NCBI GenBank assembly: GCA_937872715.1
Contig: CALMTJ010000327.1
Span: forward strand, 1 to 23,880
Length of the DNA: 23,880 nucleotides
Origin: an uncultured Methylobacteriaceae bacterium
GTDB taxonomy: Bacteria; Pseudomonadota; Alphaproteobacteria; Rhizobiales; Beijerinckiaceae
Direction: 5' to 3'
Part shown: positions 15,812 to 23,128 of the stretch, one piece after another
Layout of the letters: each line of letters opens with the position of its first letter
How positions within the stretch are numbered: position 1 is the first letter of the stretch
Made by a program: the position numbers and the translations under genes
The notes under the pieces: generated by a model
The model's input: only the letters and a program-made list of their open reading frames with translations
What the model was told of the DNA's origin: nothing
The model's database searches: none

Positions 15812-16747
15812 TTGGACCTTCGTCAACTCCGAACCTTTCACGCGATCGCCGAGCTCGGCAGCCTGAGCAAAGCCGCGGACCGGCTGCGCGTCGCGCAGCC
15901 GGCGCTCAGCCGCCAGGTCAAGCTCCTCGAGCACGAGCTGAAATCCGAGCTGTTCGTCCGCAACGGCCGGGGCATGTCGCTGACGAGCGCGGGACAGATG
16001 CTGCGGGATCGAAGCTCGGGCCTCGTGCGGGAGATCGAGCGGATCCGGGACGACATCCGCTCCCTCGGCGACAGGCCGTCCGGGCAGGTGATCCTCGGCA
16101 TCGTCCCGACGGTGAGCTCCGTCCTCTCGGCGCGGATCGCCCGGCGAGCCGTGGCGGAGCTTCCGGGCGTGTCCCTGCGCATCGTGGAAAGCTATGGCGG
16201 CCACCTCGTCGAATGGCTGCATCGGGGCGAGGCGGACCTCGCCATCATCTACGGACCGCCTGTCGACTGGCACCTGACCGTCGAGACGCTCGGCCGCGAC
16301 CGGTTGGTGGCCGTCGGTCCGATCGGCTCGGGCCTCGCCGCCCGGGATCCGGTCGACCTCGCCTGGCTGCTCGGCCGGAAGCTCGCGCTGCCGAGCCACT
16401 CGCACGGCCTCCGGATCCTGGTGGAGAAGGCGGCGGCCCGGCGAGACCTGCCCGTCGAGGTCCTCGTCGAGGCGGATTCGTTCCGCGTCCTGACCAGCAT
16501 CGTGGAGGAGGGGATCGGCTTCACGCTGCTGCCCCCCTCCGCCATCCGGGCGGAGGTGCAGGCGGGTCGGCTCGAGACCGCGTCGCTCGCACGACCCGGG
16601 ATCACGCGCGAGCTCCTCCTCGCCTCGCCGTCGGACAAGGCGGCGTCCATCGCGGGCGCGGCGGTCGCCGGCCTGATCCGGGCGGAGATCGCCGCGCTCG
16701 TGGCCGAGGGCCGCTGGGACTTCCAGGTCGAGGGCGAGCCGCGCTGA
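15812..16747 (+). CDS. LysR family transcriptional regulator
   Basis: A 311-residue LysR regulator. The winged helix-turn-helix is LRQLRTFHAIAELGSLSKAA followed by DRLRVAQPALSRQVKLLEHEL and ELFVRNGRGMSLTSAG. The effector domain starts near residue 90 (GQVILGIVPTVSSVL), with a segment GEADLAIIYGPP typical of the fold; overall it recalls the Nac/CbbR-like branch. A TTG start at 15812 is chosen because the canonical first residues (MDLRQLRTF) begin there; the in-frame extension to 15536 overlaps the amidohydrolase and makes no family sense. It converges with the ThDP decarboxylase genes with no bases between stops, and probably controls that module or the divergent promoter at 17923-18189. Confidence 0.92.
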   Translation: MDLRQLRTFHAIAELGSLSKAADRLRVAQPALSRQVKLLEHELKSELFVRNGRGMSLTSAGQMLRDRSSGLVREIERIRDDIRSLGDRPSGQVILGIVPTVSSVLSARIARRAVAELPGVSLRIVESYGGHLVEWLHRGEADLAIIYGPPVDWHLTVETLGRDRLVAVGPIGSGLAARDPVDLAWLLGRKLALPSHSHGLRILVEKAAARRDLPVEVLVEADSFRVLTSIVEEGIGFTLLPPSAIRAEVQAGRLETASLARPGITRELLLASPSDKAASIAGAAVAGLIRAEIAALVAEGRWDFQVEGEPR

Positions 16748-17341
16748 TCAGGCGACCTGAAAGCCGAGATGACGCCGGAACCGCTGCTTCAGGAACACGC
16801 CGTCGCGCGGAGGCAGCGCCCGCTCGACGTGACCGGACGCGATCCCGACGGCGGCGAAGCGAGGCCCGCCGGAGACCTCCCGTATCCTCGGCCTGAAGGA
16901 TACGAGGCTCGCCTCGTCGGTCAGCTCGACCACGTCCGCGAAGCCGCTCGCCCGGGCGAGCGCGGCGAGGCGCACGCCGAGACCCGAATGGCTCGTCTGC
17001 ATCCCGGTCTCGCCGTAATGGCCGTTGTCCAGGACCACGATGGTCAGGTTCCCGGGCGCCGCCATCGCGACCGTCATGAGCGCCCCCGAGCCCATGATCT
17101 GCTCGCCGTCGCCCGTGACCGCCACGACCGGCCGCGCCGGCTGGGCCAACGCAAGGCCGAGGGCGGTCATGGCCGCCCCGCCCATCGCGCCCCACAGGTA
17201 GAAGTTCCCGTCGTGGTCGCCGGCATCGAACACGTCGTAGGTCGGCGAGCCGAGGCCGGTGACGACGAGGCAATCCCCGCGCTCGGCCAGGAGGGTCCTG
17301 ACGGCCTTCCGCCGGTCCAGCGTGCCAGACACCGCGTTCAT
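16748..17341 (-). CDS. ThDP-dependent 2-oxoacid decarboxylase, beta (PP-domain) subunit
   Basis: A 197-residue C-terminal (pyrophosphate-binding) half of a sulfopyruvate/phosphonopyruvate decarboxylase-type enzyme. The thiamine diphosphate and Mg motif is GDGEQIMGSGALM (from residue 77) with DNGHYGETGMQTSHSG (105-120), the normal GDG...DN spacing. FYLWGAMGGAAMTALGLALA (47-66) is also typical. Start ATG 17341 overlaps the alpha-subunit stop as ATGA. Together the two form one active site at the dimer interface and decarboxylate a beta-substituted pyruvate to the aldehyde. Sulfopyruvate decarboxylase ComE is the closest analogue I recall, but phosphonopyruvate or other 2-oxoacids cannot be excluded. 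Confidence 0.88.
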   Translation of the reverse strand: MNAVSGTLDRRKAVRTLLAERGDCLVVTGLGSPTYDVFDAGDHDGNFYLWGAMGGAAMTALGLALAQPARPVVAVTGDGEQIMGSGALMTVAMAAPGNLTIVVLDNGHYGETGMQTSHSGLGVRLAALARASGFADVVELTDEASLVSFRPRIREVSGGPRFAAVGIASGHVERALPPRDGVFLKQRFRRHLGFQVA

Positions 17342-17922
17342 CGCTTGCCCTCCACCCATTTCTTGCGGCCGAGCATGCGCTGGGAAATCAGGACGGCGAT
17401 CTGCCCGTCGCCGTCGAAGGCGAGCGCCGCGGCCGCCTCGATCGTCTCGCGCGCCTCGTCGGGACGCTCCAGGCGCAGCACCGTGACGCCCATCAGCTCG
17501 AGGGCGCCCGGGGTCGCGCGTCCCATCGGCACCTGCCACGGGTTGAACTCGGCCCACTCGCCCCGCATCGTCACGAGGCTGAGCAGCGGGAAGCGGCAGG
17601 CATTCATCAGGGACAACATGTTGATGCAGTTGCCGACCCCGCTCGACTGCATCAGGTGGACCGCGCGCGCTCCCCCGAGCCAGGCTCCCGCCGACAGCGC
17701 GATACCTTCCTCCTCCGTCGTCAGCACGACCGTCCTCACCTCGGGATCGGCGTGCAGGAGGCTGATCAGCCGCGAATGCCCGGCATCCGGCACGTAGGAG
17801 GCCTGGGTGACGCCGCTGTTCCGAAGCGCACCGAAGATGTCCAGCGGCCAATCGGGCTGTGCGGCGCCGGCGGCAAGGTCTGTCCGGGTGGCGGTATCCG
17901 TCCGGGTGGCGAGGGCGCTCAT
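17338..17922 (-). CDS. ThDP-dependent 2-oxoacid decarboxylase, alpha (PYR-domain) subunit
   Basis: A 194-residue N-terminal (pyrimidine-binding) half of the same enzyme. The catalytic glutamate lies in LTTEEEGIALSAGAWLGG (E70-E72), and HLMQSSGVGNCINMLSLMNA (89-108) and MRGEWAEFNPWQ follow the ComD/phosphonopyruvate decarboxylase pattern. ATG 17922 is chosen: GGAG lies 8 bases upstream and the conserved domain begins soon after a short Thr/Ala-rich tail. The frame remains open for a further 2.8 kb, but only as antisense to the genes at 18190-20541. Stop overlaps the beta-subunit start. Split alpha/beta genes are typical of sulfopyruvate decarboxylase, whereas phosphonopyruvate decarboxylase is usually one chain. 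Confidence 0.88.
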   Translation of the reverse strand: MSALATRTDTATRTDLAAGAAQPDWPLDIFGALRNSGVTQASYVPDAGHSRLISLLHADPEVRTVVLTTEEEGIALSAGAWLGGARAVHLMQSSGVGNCINMLSLMNACRFPLLSLVTMRGEWAEFNPWQVPMGRATPGALELMGVTVLRLERPDEARETIEAAAALAFDGDGQIAVLISQRMLGRKKWVEGKR

Positions 17923-18189
17923 CGAGATCTCCGGCGAGGCGGGCGACGCGCCCCGCCCGATGCGCAGGGAGGCGGACCGGGCAGCCCGCAGGCCGGGCGT
18001 CGCGTCCGCCGGCCATGCCAGCGGGGCCCAGGCCATGCACTTCGAATCTCGGCATACCGGCTTTCGCGGATCGGGATTTCCGCCGCGGGCCGGCGCTTGT
18101 ACGATAGCCCCAAAGATCGGCCGCAGGACGCACCGGGAAGCCCCCCTCAGGGGAGCGTCCCGTCCCTGACCCGGTCCGGGAGGGCAGCA
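17923..18189. promoter_or_regulatory. Divergent promoter region of the decarboxylase and aldehyde dehydrogenase operons
   Basis: 267 bases between divergent start codons. It holds the perfect palindrome CCCCTCAGGGG (18143-18153) shortly before the aldehyde dehydrogenase start. No gene is supported in it, and I could not place confident -35/-10 boxes or a T-N11-A LysR box. By position, this is where the LysR protein at 15812-16747 would act. The TACTTTA operator core of the other module is absent. Confidence 0.4.
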
Positions 18190-19617
18190 TTGGGCATTCA
18201 CCAGAACTTGGTCGCGGGCGAGTGGGTGGACGGCGCGGACGCGGCGCCGAACATCAACCCGTCGGACACGAACGACGTCGTCGGCGAGTACGCCATGGCG
18301 TCGCGCGAACAGGTTGCGGACGCGGTGGCCGCGGCCCGGAGTGCCGGCCCGGCCTGGAGGCGCACCACGACGCAGGCGCGCTCGGACATCCTGTTCAAGA
18401 TCGGCAGCGAGCTGTTCGAGCGCCGCGACGAACTCGGCGAGCTCCTGGCGCGCGAGGAAGGCAAGACGCGCGCGGAGGCGACGGGAGAGGTCGGGCGCGC
18501 CTCGCAGATCTTCCGCTTCTTCGGCGGCGAGACGGTGCGGCTCGGCGGAGAGCGGCTGCCCTCCGTCCGGCCGGGCATCGACGTGACGATCGGCCGGGAG
18601 CCCGTCGGCGTGATCGGGATCATCACGCCCTGGAACTTCCCGATCGCCATCCCGGCCTGGAAGATCGCCCCGGCGCTCGCCTTCGGGAACACGGTCGTGT
18701 TCAAGCCGTCCGAGCTGACCTGCGCGAGCGCCTGGGCGCTGGCTGACATCATCCGGCGCGCGGGCGTCCCGGCGGGCGTGTTCAACCTCGTGATGGGGAC
18801 CGGGCCGGTCGTCGGGCAGGCGATCGTGGACGGCGTCGATGCGGTGACCTTCACGGGATCGGTCGCGACCGGCCGCAAGATCGTCGGGGCGGCGGCCGCC
18901 CGCATGATCCACGTCCAGGCCGAGATGGGCGGGAAGAATCCCCTCGTGGTCCTCGATGACGCGGATTTCGACGTCGCGGTCGATTGCGCGGTCGACGGAT
19001 CGTTCTACCAGACCGGGCAGCGATGCACGGCCTCGAGCCGCCTGATTGTGCAGGAGGGCATCCACGACAGGTTCGTCGACGTGGTTGCGGAACGCCTCGG
19101 GCGACTGACGATCGACCACGCCCTGAAGTCTGGCACGCAGGTCGGGCCGGTCGTGGACGGGCGCCAGCTCGACCAGGACATGTCCTACATCGATCTCGGC
19201 GACCGGGAAGGTGCCCGGAAGGTGGTGAGCGGCCAGCGCTTGAACCGCGAGACGCCCGGTTTCTACCTGTCGCCGACCCTTTTCGCCGACACGACGAACG
19301 ACATGCGCATCAACCGCGAGGAGATCTTCGGGCCGGTCGCATCCGTGATCCGGGTCAAGAGCTACGACGAGGCGCTCGCGGTCGCGAACGACACGGAGTT
19401 CGGCCTGTCGGCCGGCATCGTCACGACCTCGCGCAAGCATGCGAGCCATTTCGAAGCCAACGCCGAAGCCGGCCTCACGATGGTGAACCTGCCGACGGCC
19501 GGCCTCGACTACCACGTGCCGTTCGGCGGCCGGAAGGCGTCGAGCTACGGCCCGCGCGAGCAGGGGCGCTACGCGGCGGAGTTCTACACGATCGTCAAGA
19601 CGTCCTACGCGGGCTGA
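18190..19617 (+). CDS. NAD(P)-dependent aldehyde dehydrogenase (alpha-ketoglutarate semialdehyde dehydrogenase-like)
   Basis: A 475-residue aldehyde dehydrogenase. Key parts are oxyanion Asn149 in TPWNFP, Lys172 in FKPSE for the cofactor, FTGS (221-224), general base Glu245 in QAEMGGKNP and nucleophile Cys279 in TGQRCTAS. The C-terminus, with LDYHVPFGGRKASSYGPREQ, is like the alpha-ketoglutarate semialdehyde dehydrogenase branch. The TTG start at 18190 has GGGAGGG five bases upstream and gives the normal N-terminus (IHQNLVAGEWVDG); no ATG fits. It is the first gene of the rightward operon opposite the decarboxylase, so it probably oxidises the aldehyde made there or formed by the following dehydrogenase. 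Sulfolactaldehyde or sulfoacetaldehyde is one possible substrate. Confidence 0.93.
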   Translation: MGIHQNLVAGEWVDGADAAPNINPSDTNDVVGEYAMASREQVADAVAAARSAGPAWRRTTTQARSDILFKIGSELFERRDELGELLAREEGKTRAEATGEVGRASQIFRFFGGETVRLGGERLPSVRPGIDVTIGREPVGVIGIITPWNFPIAIPAWKIAPALAFGNTVVFKPSELTCASAWALADIIRRAGVPAGVFNLVMGTGPVVGQAIVDGVDAVTFTGSVATGRKIVGAAAARMIHVQAEMGGKNPLVVLDDADFDVAVDCAVDGSFYQTGQRCTASSRLIVQEGIHDRFVDVVAERLGRLTIDHALKSGTQVGPVVDGRQLDQDMSYIDLGDREGARKVVSGQRLNRETPGFYLSPTLFADTTNDMRINREEIFGPVASVIRVKSYDEALAVANDTEFGLSAGIVTTSRKHASHFEANAEAGLTMVNLPTAGLDYHVPFGGRKASSYGPREQGRYAAEFYTIVKTSYAG

Positions 19618-19641
19618 CGGCGGAGCGGCGGGAGCGAAGGC

Positions 19642-20541
19642 ATGGACACCATCGGCTTCGTCGGCCTCGGACGGATGGGCCGCCCCATGGCGTCGAACCT
19701 CTGCCGGAAGGGGTTCCGGCTCGTCGTCAACGACGTCAACCCGGCGGCGGTCGCCGAGCTGGAGAGCTTGCAGGCGCGCGGCGCGGCGAGCGCCGCCGAG
19801 GTCGCGGAACAGTCCGGCATCATCCTGACGATGCTGCCGAACTCCGCGATCGTGCGCGAGGTCTTGGCCGGGCCGAACGGCATCCTGGCGAACGCGAAGC
19901 CGGGCTCGGTCATGGTGGACATGAGCACGGTGTCGCCCGAGACGAGCGACGAGATCGCGGCAGCCGCGGCGGCGCGCGGGATCGGGTTCGTGGATGCGCC
20001 CGTCGGGCGCCTCGCGAGCCACGCCGATCGCGGAGAATGCCTGTTCATGGTCGGCGGCGCGGATGCCGATTTCGCCCGGGTGAAGCCCCTTCTCGAGGGC
20101 ATGGGGTCGACGATCTTCCATTGCGGCCCGGCGGGGTCCGGGACGCGGACGAAGCTCGTCAACAACTACCTCGCGGTGACCTCCTGCCAGCTCAACGCGG
20201 AGGCGCTCGCCCTGTCGCAGCGCTTCGGCCTCGACCTCGAGCGCACGCTCGACGTCATCTACGGCACGACGGCGTTCAACGGCCAGCTGAAGATCGCCTG
20301 GCCTGCCAAGGTCCTGAAGGGGGACATCGATCCCGGTTTCACGATCGACCTCGCCCACAAGGACCTGACCCTCATCTGCGAGGCGGCCAACGCCGCGAAG
20401 GTGCCGATGCCGATCCTGGCGGCCGCCCGCGAGGCCTTCTCGACGGCGCGCGCCCGCGGCTTCGGCGCCCCGGACATCTCCGCGAAGGGCGACCCGCTCT
20501 GCGATCTCGCGAAGATCGACAAGCCCCGCTTGCCGGGCTAA
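19642..20541 (+). CDS. NAD-binding beta-hydroxyacid dehydrogenase, YihU (sulfolactaldehyde reductase)-like
   Basis: A 299-residue 3-hydroxyisobutyrate dehydrogenase-superfamily enzyme. The Rossmann motif is GFVGLGRMGRPMASNL (5-20) with Asp31 favouring NAD(H). The substrate loop is DAPVGRLASHADRG (118-131), the catalytic Lys171 is in KLVNNY, and the C-terminal part (WPAKVLKGDIDPGFTIDLAH, KDLTLICEAAN) strongly resembles E. coli YihU as I recall it. Arg123 and Asn174 align with YihU residues, but position 178 is Ala where I recall Ser in YihU, so the substrate may differ. ATG at 19642, 24 bases after the aldehyde dehydrogenase. It interconverts an aldehyde and an alcohol; other beta-hydroxyacids are possible. 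Confidence 0.9.
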   Translation: MDTIGFVGLGRMGRPMASNLCRKGFRLVVNDVNPAAVAELESLQARGAASAAEVAEQSGIILTMLPNSAIVREVLAGPNGILANAKPGSVMVDMSTVSPETSDEIAAAAAARGIGFVDAPVGRLASHADRGECLFMVGGADADFARVKPLLEGMGSTIFHCGPAGSGTRTKLVNNYLAVTSCQLNAEALALSQRFGLDLERTLDVIYGTTAFNGQLKIAWPAKVLKGDIDPGFTIDLAHKDLTLICEAANAAKVPMPILAAAREAFSTARARGFGAPDISAKGDPLCDLAKIDKPRLPG

Positions 20542-20548
20542 CGGCGCG

Positions 20549-20565
20549 CCGCCGCAGCACGGCGG
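20549..20565. other. Intercistronic hairpin before the LivJ-type gene
   Basis: CCGCCG-CAGCA-CGGCGG, a perfect six-base GC stem, lies in the 88-base gap between the dehydrogenase and binding-protein genes. There is no T-run. It could act in RNA processing or stability to give different expression of the abundant binding protein, or be chance in GC-rich DNA. Confidence 0.3.
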
Positions 20566-20629
20566 AACGTCGCGGACGAGGAACGCCGACGGCCTTGACG
20601 CCGCGGGCGCGATCACACGGGAGGAACAC

Positions 20630-21856
20630 GTGACCCAGATATCAAGACGCGACCTGCTCGCCGGCGCGACCGCCCTCGCGGCGGCTCCGACCGGCATCGC
20701 GCGGGCGCAGAGCCAGACGATCAAGATCGGCGTGCTGTCGGATTTCTCGGGCATCTACATCGATCTTCTCGGGCCGGGAGGGGTCGCCTGCGTCCGCCAG
20801 GCGGTGGCCGACTTCGGGCCGGAACGGCACGGCTTCAACGTCGAGGTCGTCTACGCGGACCACCAGAACAAGCCGGATGTCGGCGCCGCGATCGCCCGCC
20901 GCTGGTACGAATCGGAAGGGGTCGACATGGTGATCGGCCTGCCGAACTCGTCCGTCGCGCTGGCCCTCGCCTTCATCACGCGGGAACGCGACAAGGCGTG
21001 CATCGGTGCGGCGGTGACCTCCATGGACTTCACCGGCTCGCAATGCACCCCGAACACGATCAACTGGACCTACGACGCCTACATGCTCGCCAAGGCGCTC
21101 GGGTTCGAGACGGTCAAGGCGGGCGGGACGAAGTGGTACTTCATCACGACCGACAACGCCTTCGGGAACTCGATCCAGGGCGAGACGGCGAGCTTCGTCG
21201 GGCAGGCCGGCGGGAGCACGGTCGGAAATTCCAAATACCCGATCGGCGCGACGGATTACTCGTCCTACCTCCTGGCGGCGGGCGCGAGCGGCGCGGACGT
21301 GCTCGGCCTCGCCCTCGGCGGCACGGATATGGTCAATTGCCTCAAGCAGGCGAACGAGTTCGGCCTGCGGGACAAGATGCGGATCGCCGCGCCCGTCATG
21401 TTCCTGAACGACATCAACGCGCTCGGCCTGCCCCTGGCGCGCGGCCTCCTCCACACGAACAGCTTCTATTGGGACGCGAACGAGCGCACCCGCACCTTCA
21501 CGAAGCGCGTGCTGCCGAAGATGGACGGCGCCTATCCGGGCATGGTCCACGCAGGCTGCTACGCGGGCACGCTGCACTACCTCAAGGCCGTCGCGGCGCT
21601 CGGCGCCCCGGCCGCCAAGGCGAGCGGTGCCGCCGCGATCGCCCGCATGAAGGCCATGCCGGCCGACGACGACGCGTTCGGCCAGACCGAGATCCGGCAG
21701 GACGGCCGCGCCCTTGTGCCGGCCTTCCTGCTTCAGGTGAAGACCCCCGCCGAGAGCCGGGGGCCTTGGGACTATTGCAAGATCGTGGCGACGACGAGCG
21801 GACCGGACGCCGCGAAACCGCTGGCCCAAGGAGGCTGCCCGCTGATCCGGACCTAG
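20630..21856 (+). CDS. LivJ-type (branched-chain amino acid family) ABC substrate-binding protein, Tat-exported
   Basis: A 408-residue type I periplasmic binding protein (Peripla_BP_6). The N-terminus MTQISRRDLLAGATALAAAP has the twin-arginine motif SRRDLL, and cleavage is likely after ARAQ. The mature part begins IKIGVLSDFSGIY and continues with VEVVYADHQNKPDVGAAIAR, GVDMVIGLPNSSVALAL and a second lobe (GADVLGLALGGTDMVNCLKQ). The GTG start has GGGAGGA upstream. No permease or ATPase of this transporter class is visible, so it must use components encoded elsewhere or act as a receptor. It lies last in the operon with aldehyde dehydrogenase and the YihU-like enzyme and presumably binds the substrate of that module. 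Confidence 0.93.
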   Translation: MTQISRRDLLAGATALAAAPTGIARAQSQTIKIGVLSDFSGIYIDLLGPGGVACVRQAVADFGPERHGFNVEVVYADHQNKPDVGAAIARRWYESEGVDMVIGLPNSSVALALAFITRERDKACIGAAVTSMDFTGSQCTPNTINWTYDAYMLAKALGFETVKAGGTKWYFITTDNAFGNSIQGETASFVGQAGGSTVGNSKYPIGATDYSSYLLAAGASGADVLGLALGGTDMVNCLKQANEFGLRDKMRIAAPVMFLNDINALGLPLARGLLHTNSFYWDANERTRTFTKRVLPKMDGAYPGMVHAGCYAGTLHYLKAVAALGAPAAKASGAAAIARMKAMPADDDAFGQTEIRQDGRALVPAFLLQVKTPAESRGPWDYCKIVATTSGPDAAKPLAQGGCPLIRT

Positions 21857-21882
21857 GCCGCCCCGAGCTTCGCCTCCAAGCC

Positions 21883-21912
21883 CGCTGGCCCCGGCGAAAG
21901 CCGGGTCCAGCG
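21883..21912. repeat. Palindromic GAAA-loop hairpin, possible terminator
   Basis: CGCTGG-CCCCGGC-GAAA-GCCGGG-TCCAGCG forms a long near-perfect stem with a GAAA tetraloop, 26 bases after the LivJ-type stop. It matches the widespread alphaproteobacterial intergenic palindrome (CCGGCGAAAGCCGGGxTCCAG, from memory). It could stop or stabilise the upstream transcript; there is no T-run. Confidence 0.6.
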
Positions 21913-22219
21913 CACGGACGGGTCTCGGCTCCCCGGGACGGCGGTCCACTCGAATCGGAACCGCCCCGTATCATCAACGGACGTCCAAGGCTTTCCGAGC
22001 CGCTTGGTCGAAAAGCGGCCGGGATGTCGTTCCGTTCTTTCCCGGCGAAACAGCCCCGATCCGCGGTCACGGTGTCGACGAGCGAGGGGTGAGGACCTTC
22101 GGCCACTGCGACCTACGGTGGGCTGACCATCATGTCGACGGGCCTAAGCGGAGCGGACAGGCTGTCCTCGCCGTACTACACTGGAGTCGGCGGAGTTCCG
22201 TTCTGGTCTCAAGCCAAAA

Positions 22220-22264
22220 TGGCGCGCCCGAAAGGATTCGAACCTCTGACCCCCAGATTCGTAG
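22220..22264 (-). tRNA. tRNA-Arg(ACG) 3' fragment, probable attachment site
   Basis: Read on the minus strand, 45 bases form the 3' half of a tRNA: anticodon loop CTACGAA, 3' anticodon stem TCTGG, T arm AGAGG-TTCGAAT-CCTTT, acceptor strand CGGGCGC, discriminator G and CCA. The 5' half is missing. The bases before the anticodon loop read TCGCC instead of the CCAGA needed to pair with TCTGG, and no D arm or 5' acceptor GCGCCCG follows. This is how the duplicated 3' end of a tRNA looks after an element has integrated with its crossover in the anticodon loop. The intact copy should lie at the far end of the island, outside the window. Confidence 0.85.
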
Positions 22265-22441
22265 GGCGAGAACATAAACAGAACCAAAGGAGTTAAGTAT
22301 CTGTTCTTTTTGAAGTTCCGGGCGTAAGCTATTGCCTGTCTTGACGCGACCACCGCGTCGCGCCGCGCTCGACCGAACCGGGGTGCAGTAAGCCGTGTTC
22401 GACCAGCGTCCGCCGCGCGACATATTCGCGACAAGGACGCC

Positions 22442-23128
22442 TTAGTGTCGCGCTGTAAGATGTGTCGCACCCACTCCCAACCATCGCTCGTCCGACAAGC
22501 CGGCCAAAGTCAACAGTCGATGGCCGGTTCGGCCGAGCGGAGCGGCCGCAAGACCGAGAGCCTCAGCGGTCAAGCTGAGAGTGGCAGTTAAGGCACCGGC
22601 GTCCCTCCAGAGGAGCGATCCGCCGTCTCGGTATGCAGCATCCACTTTCGAGCGATCGGCGACGAACTGGAGTGTTATGCCTGACGTGGCACCGCACAAC
22701 TTTTTTACGCTGATGGCATTGGCCGCAGTGAGAGGTTCAGCTTGGGTCTTGATCACTACGATTTCATGGTGCCGTGGGTCGTACAGCCCTTGCGGGAGAT
22801 CTCCGCCAACAGGAAGGCACACTAGGTCGATCGGATGCAGACCACCGGCTGAGGGACAAACGCGGCTTTCCCAGTCGAGATACCCTTCTCTTGCTGGACG
22901 CCGTTCGCGGATCATCATCGAGTGCCAGAGCAGGTTTGATAGATCGCCTTCAGTTATCGCGCGGCGTCCGGGCGTCGATCGTAGAGCTCGGAGCACCTCA
23001 AAGAATGGTCGGTCTGACGGCTCCACTGGCCGCGGGAGCGCATGCCGTCGCCCGGTAGGCGAACACGGACTTACCCACCTCGATGAAGGAGAGTGAGGCT
23101 CTGGCTCAAGCTCAATAGGGGTCGCCAT
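22442..23128 (-). CDS. Nitroreductase-family protein (SagB-like)
   Basis: A 228-residue protein with the FMN-dependent nitroreductase fold of the SagB/ThcOx type. After a Pro-rich N-terminus come an R-R-A-I segment and DLSNLLWHSMMI (around 60-75). The family motif CPSAGGLHPIDLVCLPVGG (about 90-108) follows, then GLYDPRHHEIVVI, and LLWRDAGALTATLSLTAEALGLAAAPLGRTG-like helices in the C-terminal third. SagB proteins dehydrogenate azolines in peptide natural products, while others reduce small molecules. ATG 23128 overlaps the end of the QueC-like gene by 17 bases, so the two are coupled; a TTG at 23140 is an alternative. Codon use is less GC-extreme than to the left. No leader peptide or YcaO gene is visible. 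Confidence 0.75.
   Translation of the reverse strand: MATPIELEPEPHSPSSRWVSPCSPTGRRHALPRPVEPSDRPFFEVLRALRSTPGRRAITEGDLSNLLWHSMMIRERRPAREGYLDWESRVCPSAGGLHPIDLVCLPVGGDLPQGLYDPRHHEIVVIKTQAEPLTAANAISVKKLCGATSGITLQFVADRSKVDAAYRDGGSLLWRDAGALTATLSLTAEALGLAAAPLGRTGHRLLTLAGLSDERWLGVGATHLTARH

Larger units (their letters stand above)
21857..22441. other. Long intergenic region spanning the island boundary
   Basis: 585 bases with no protein gene I can support; short open frames here have no recognisable features. From left to right it contains the hairpin at 21883-21912, plain GC-rich sequence to about 22150, the tRNA-Arg 3' fragment at 22220-22264, and then a short AT-rich stretch (about 22265-22315) that marks the change to lower GC on the right. 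No integrase, direct repeat partner or complete tRNA is present in the window. Confidence 0.6.

Noticed and set aside
17338..20754. Very long leftward open frame (over 1100 codons) across the decarboxylase, aldehyde dehydrogenase and dehydrogenase region
   Set aside because: Only its last 194 codons are a recognisable gene; the rest is antisense to well-supported rightward genes and has the low-complexity Arg/Gly/Ala/Asp composition typical of high-GC shadows.
22288..22303. GAGTTAAGTATCTG, resembling the reverse complement of operator B (shared AAGTATCTG)
   Set aside because: It is one base shorter across the palindrome, lacks the GATA half-site, and lies inside the lower-GC island beyond the tRNA fragment; chance similarity in AT-rich sequence is more likely.
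22277..22311. AACAGA / TCTGTT inverted repeat followed by a T-run, considered as a terminator
   Set aside because: The stem is only six weak pairs with a 17-base loop, and the T-run faces rightward although the adjacent island genes run leftward.
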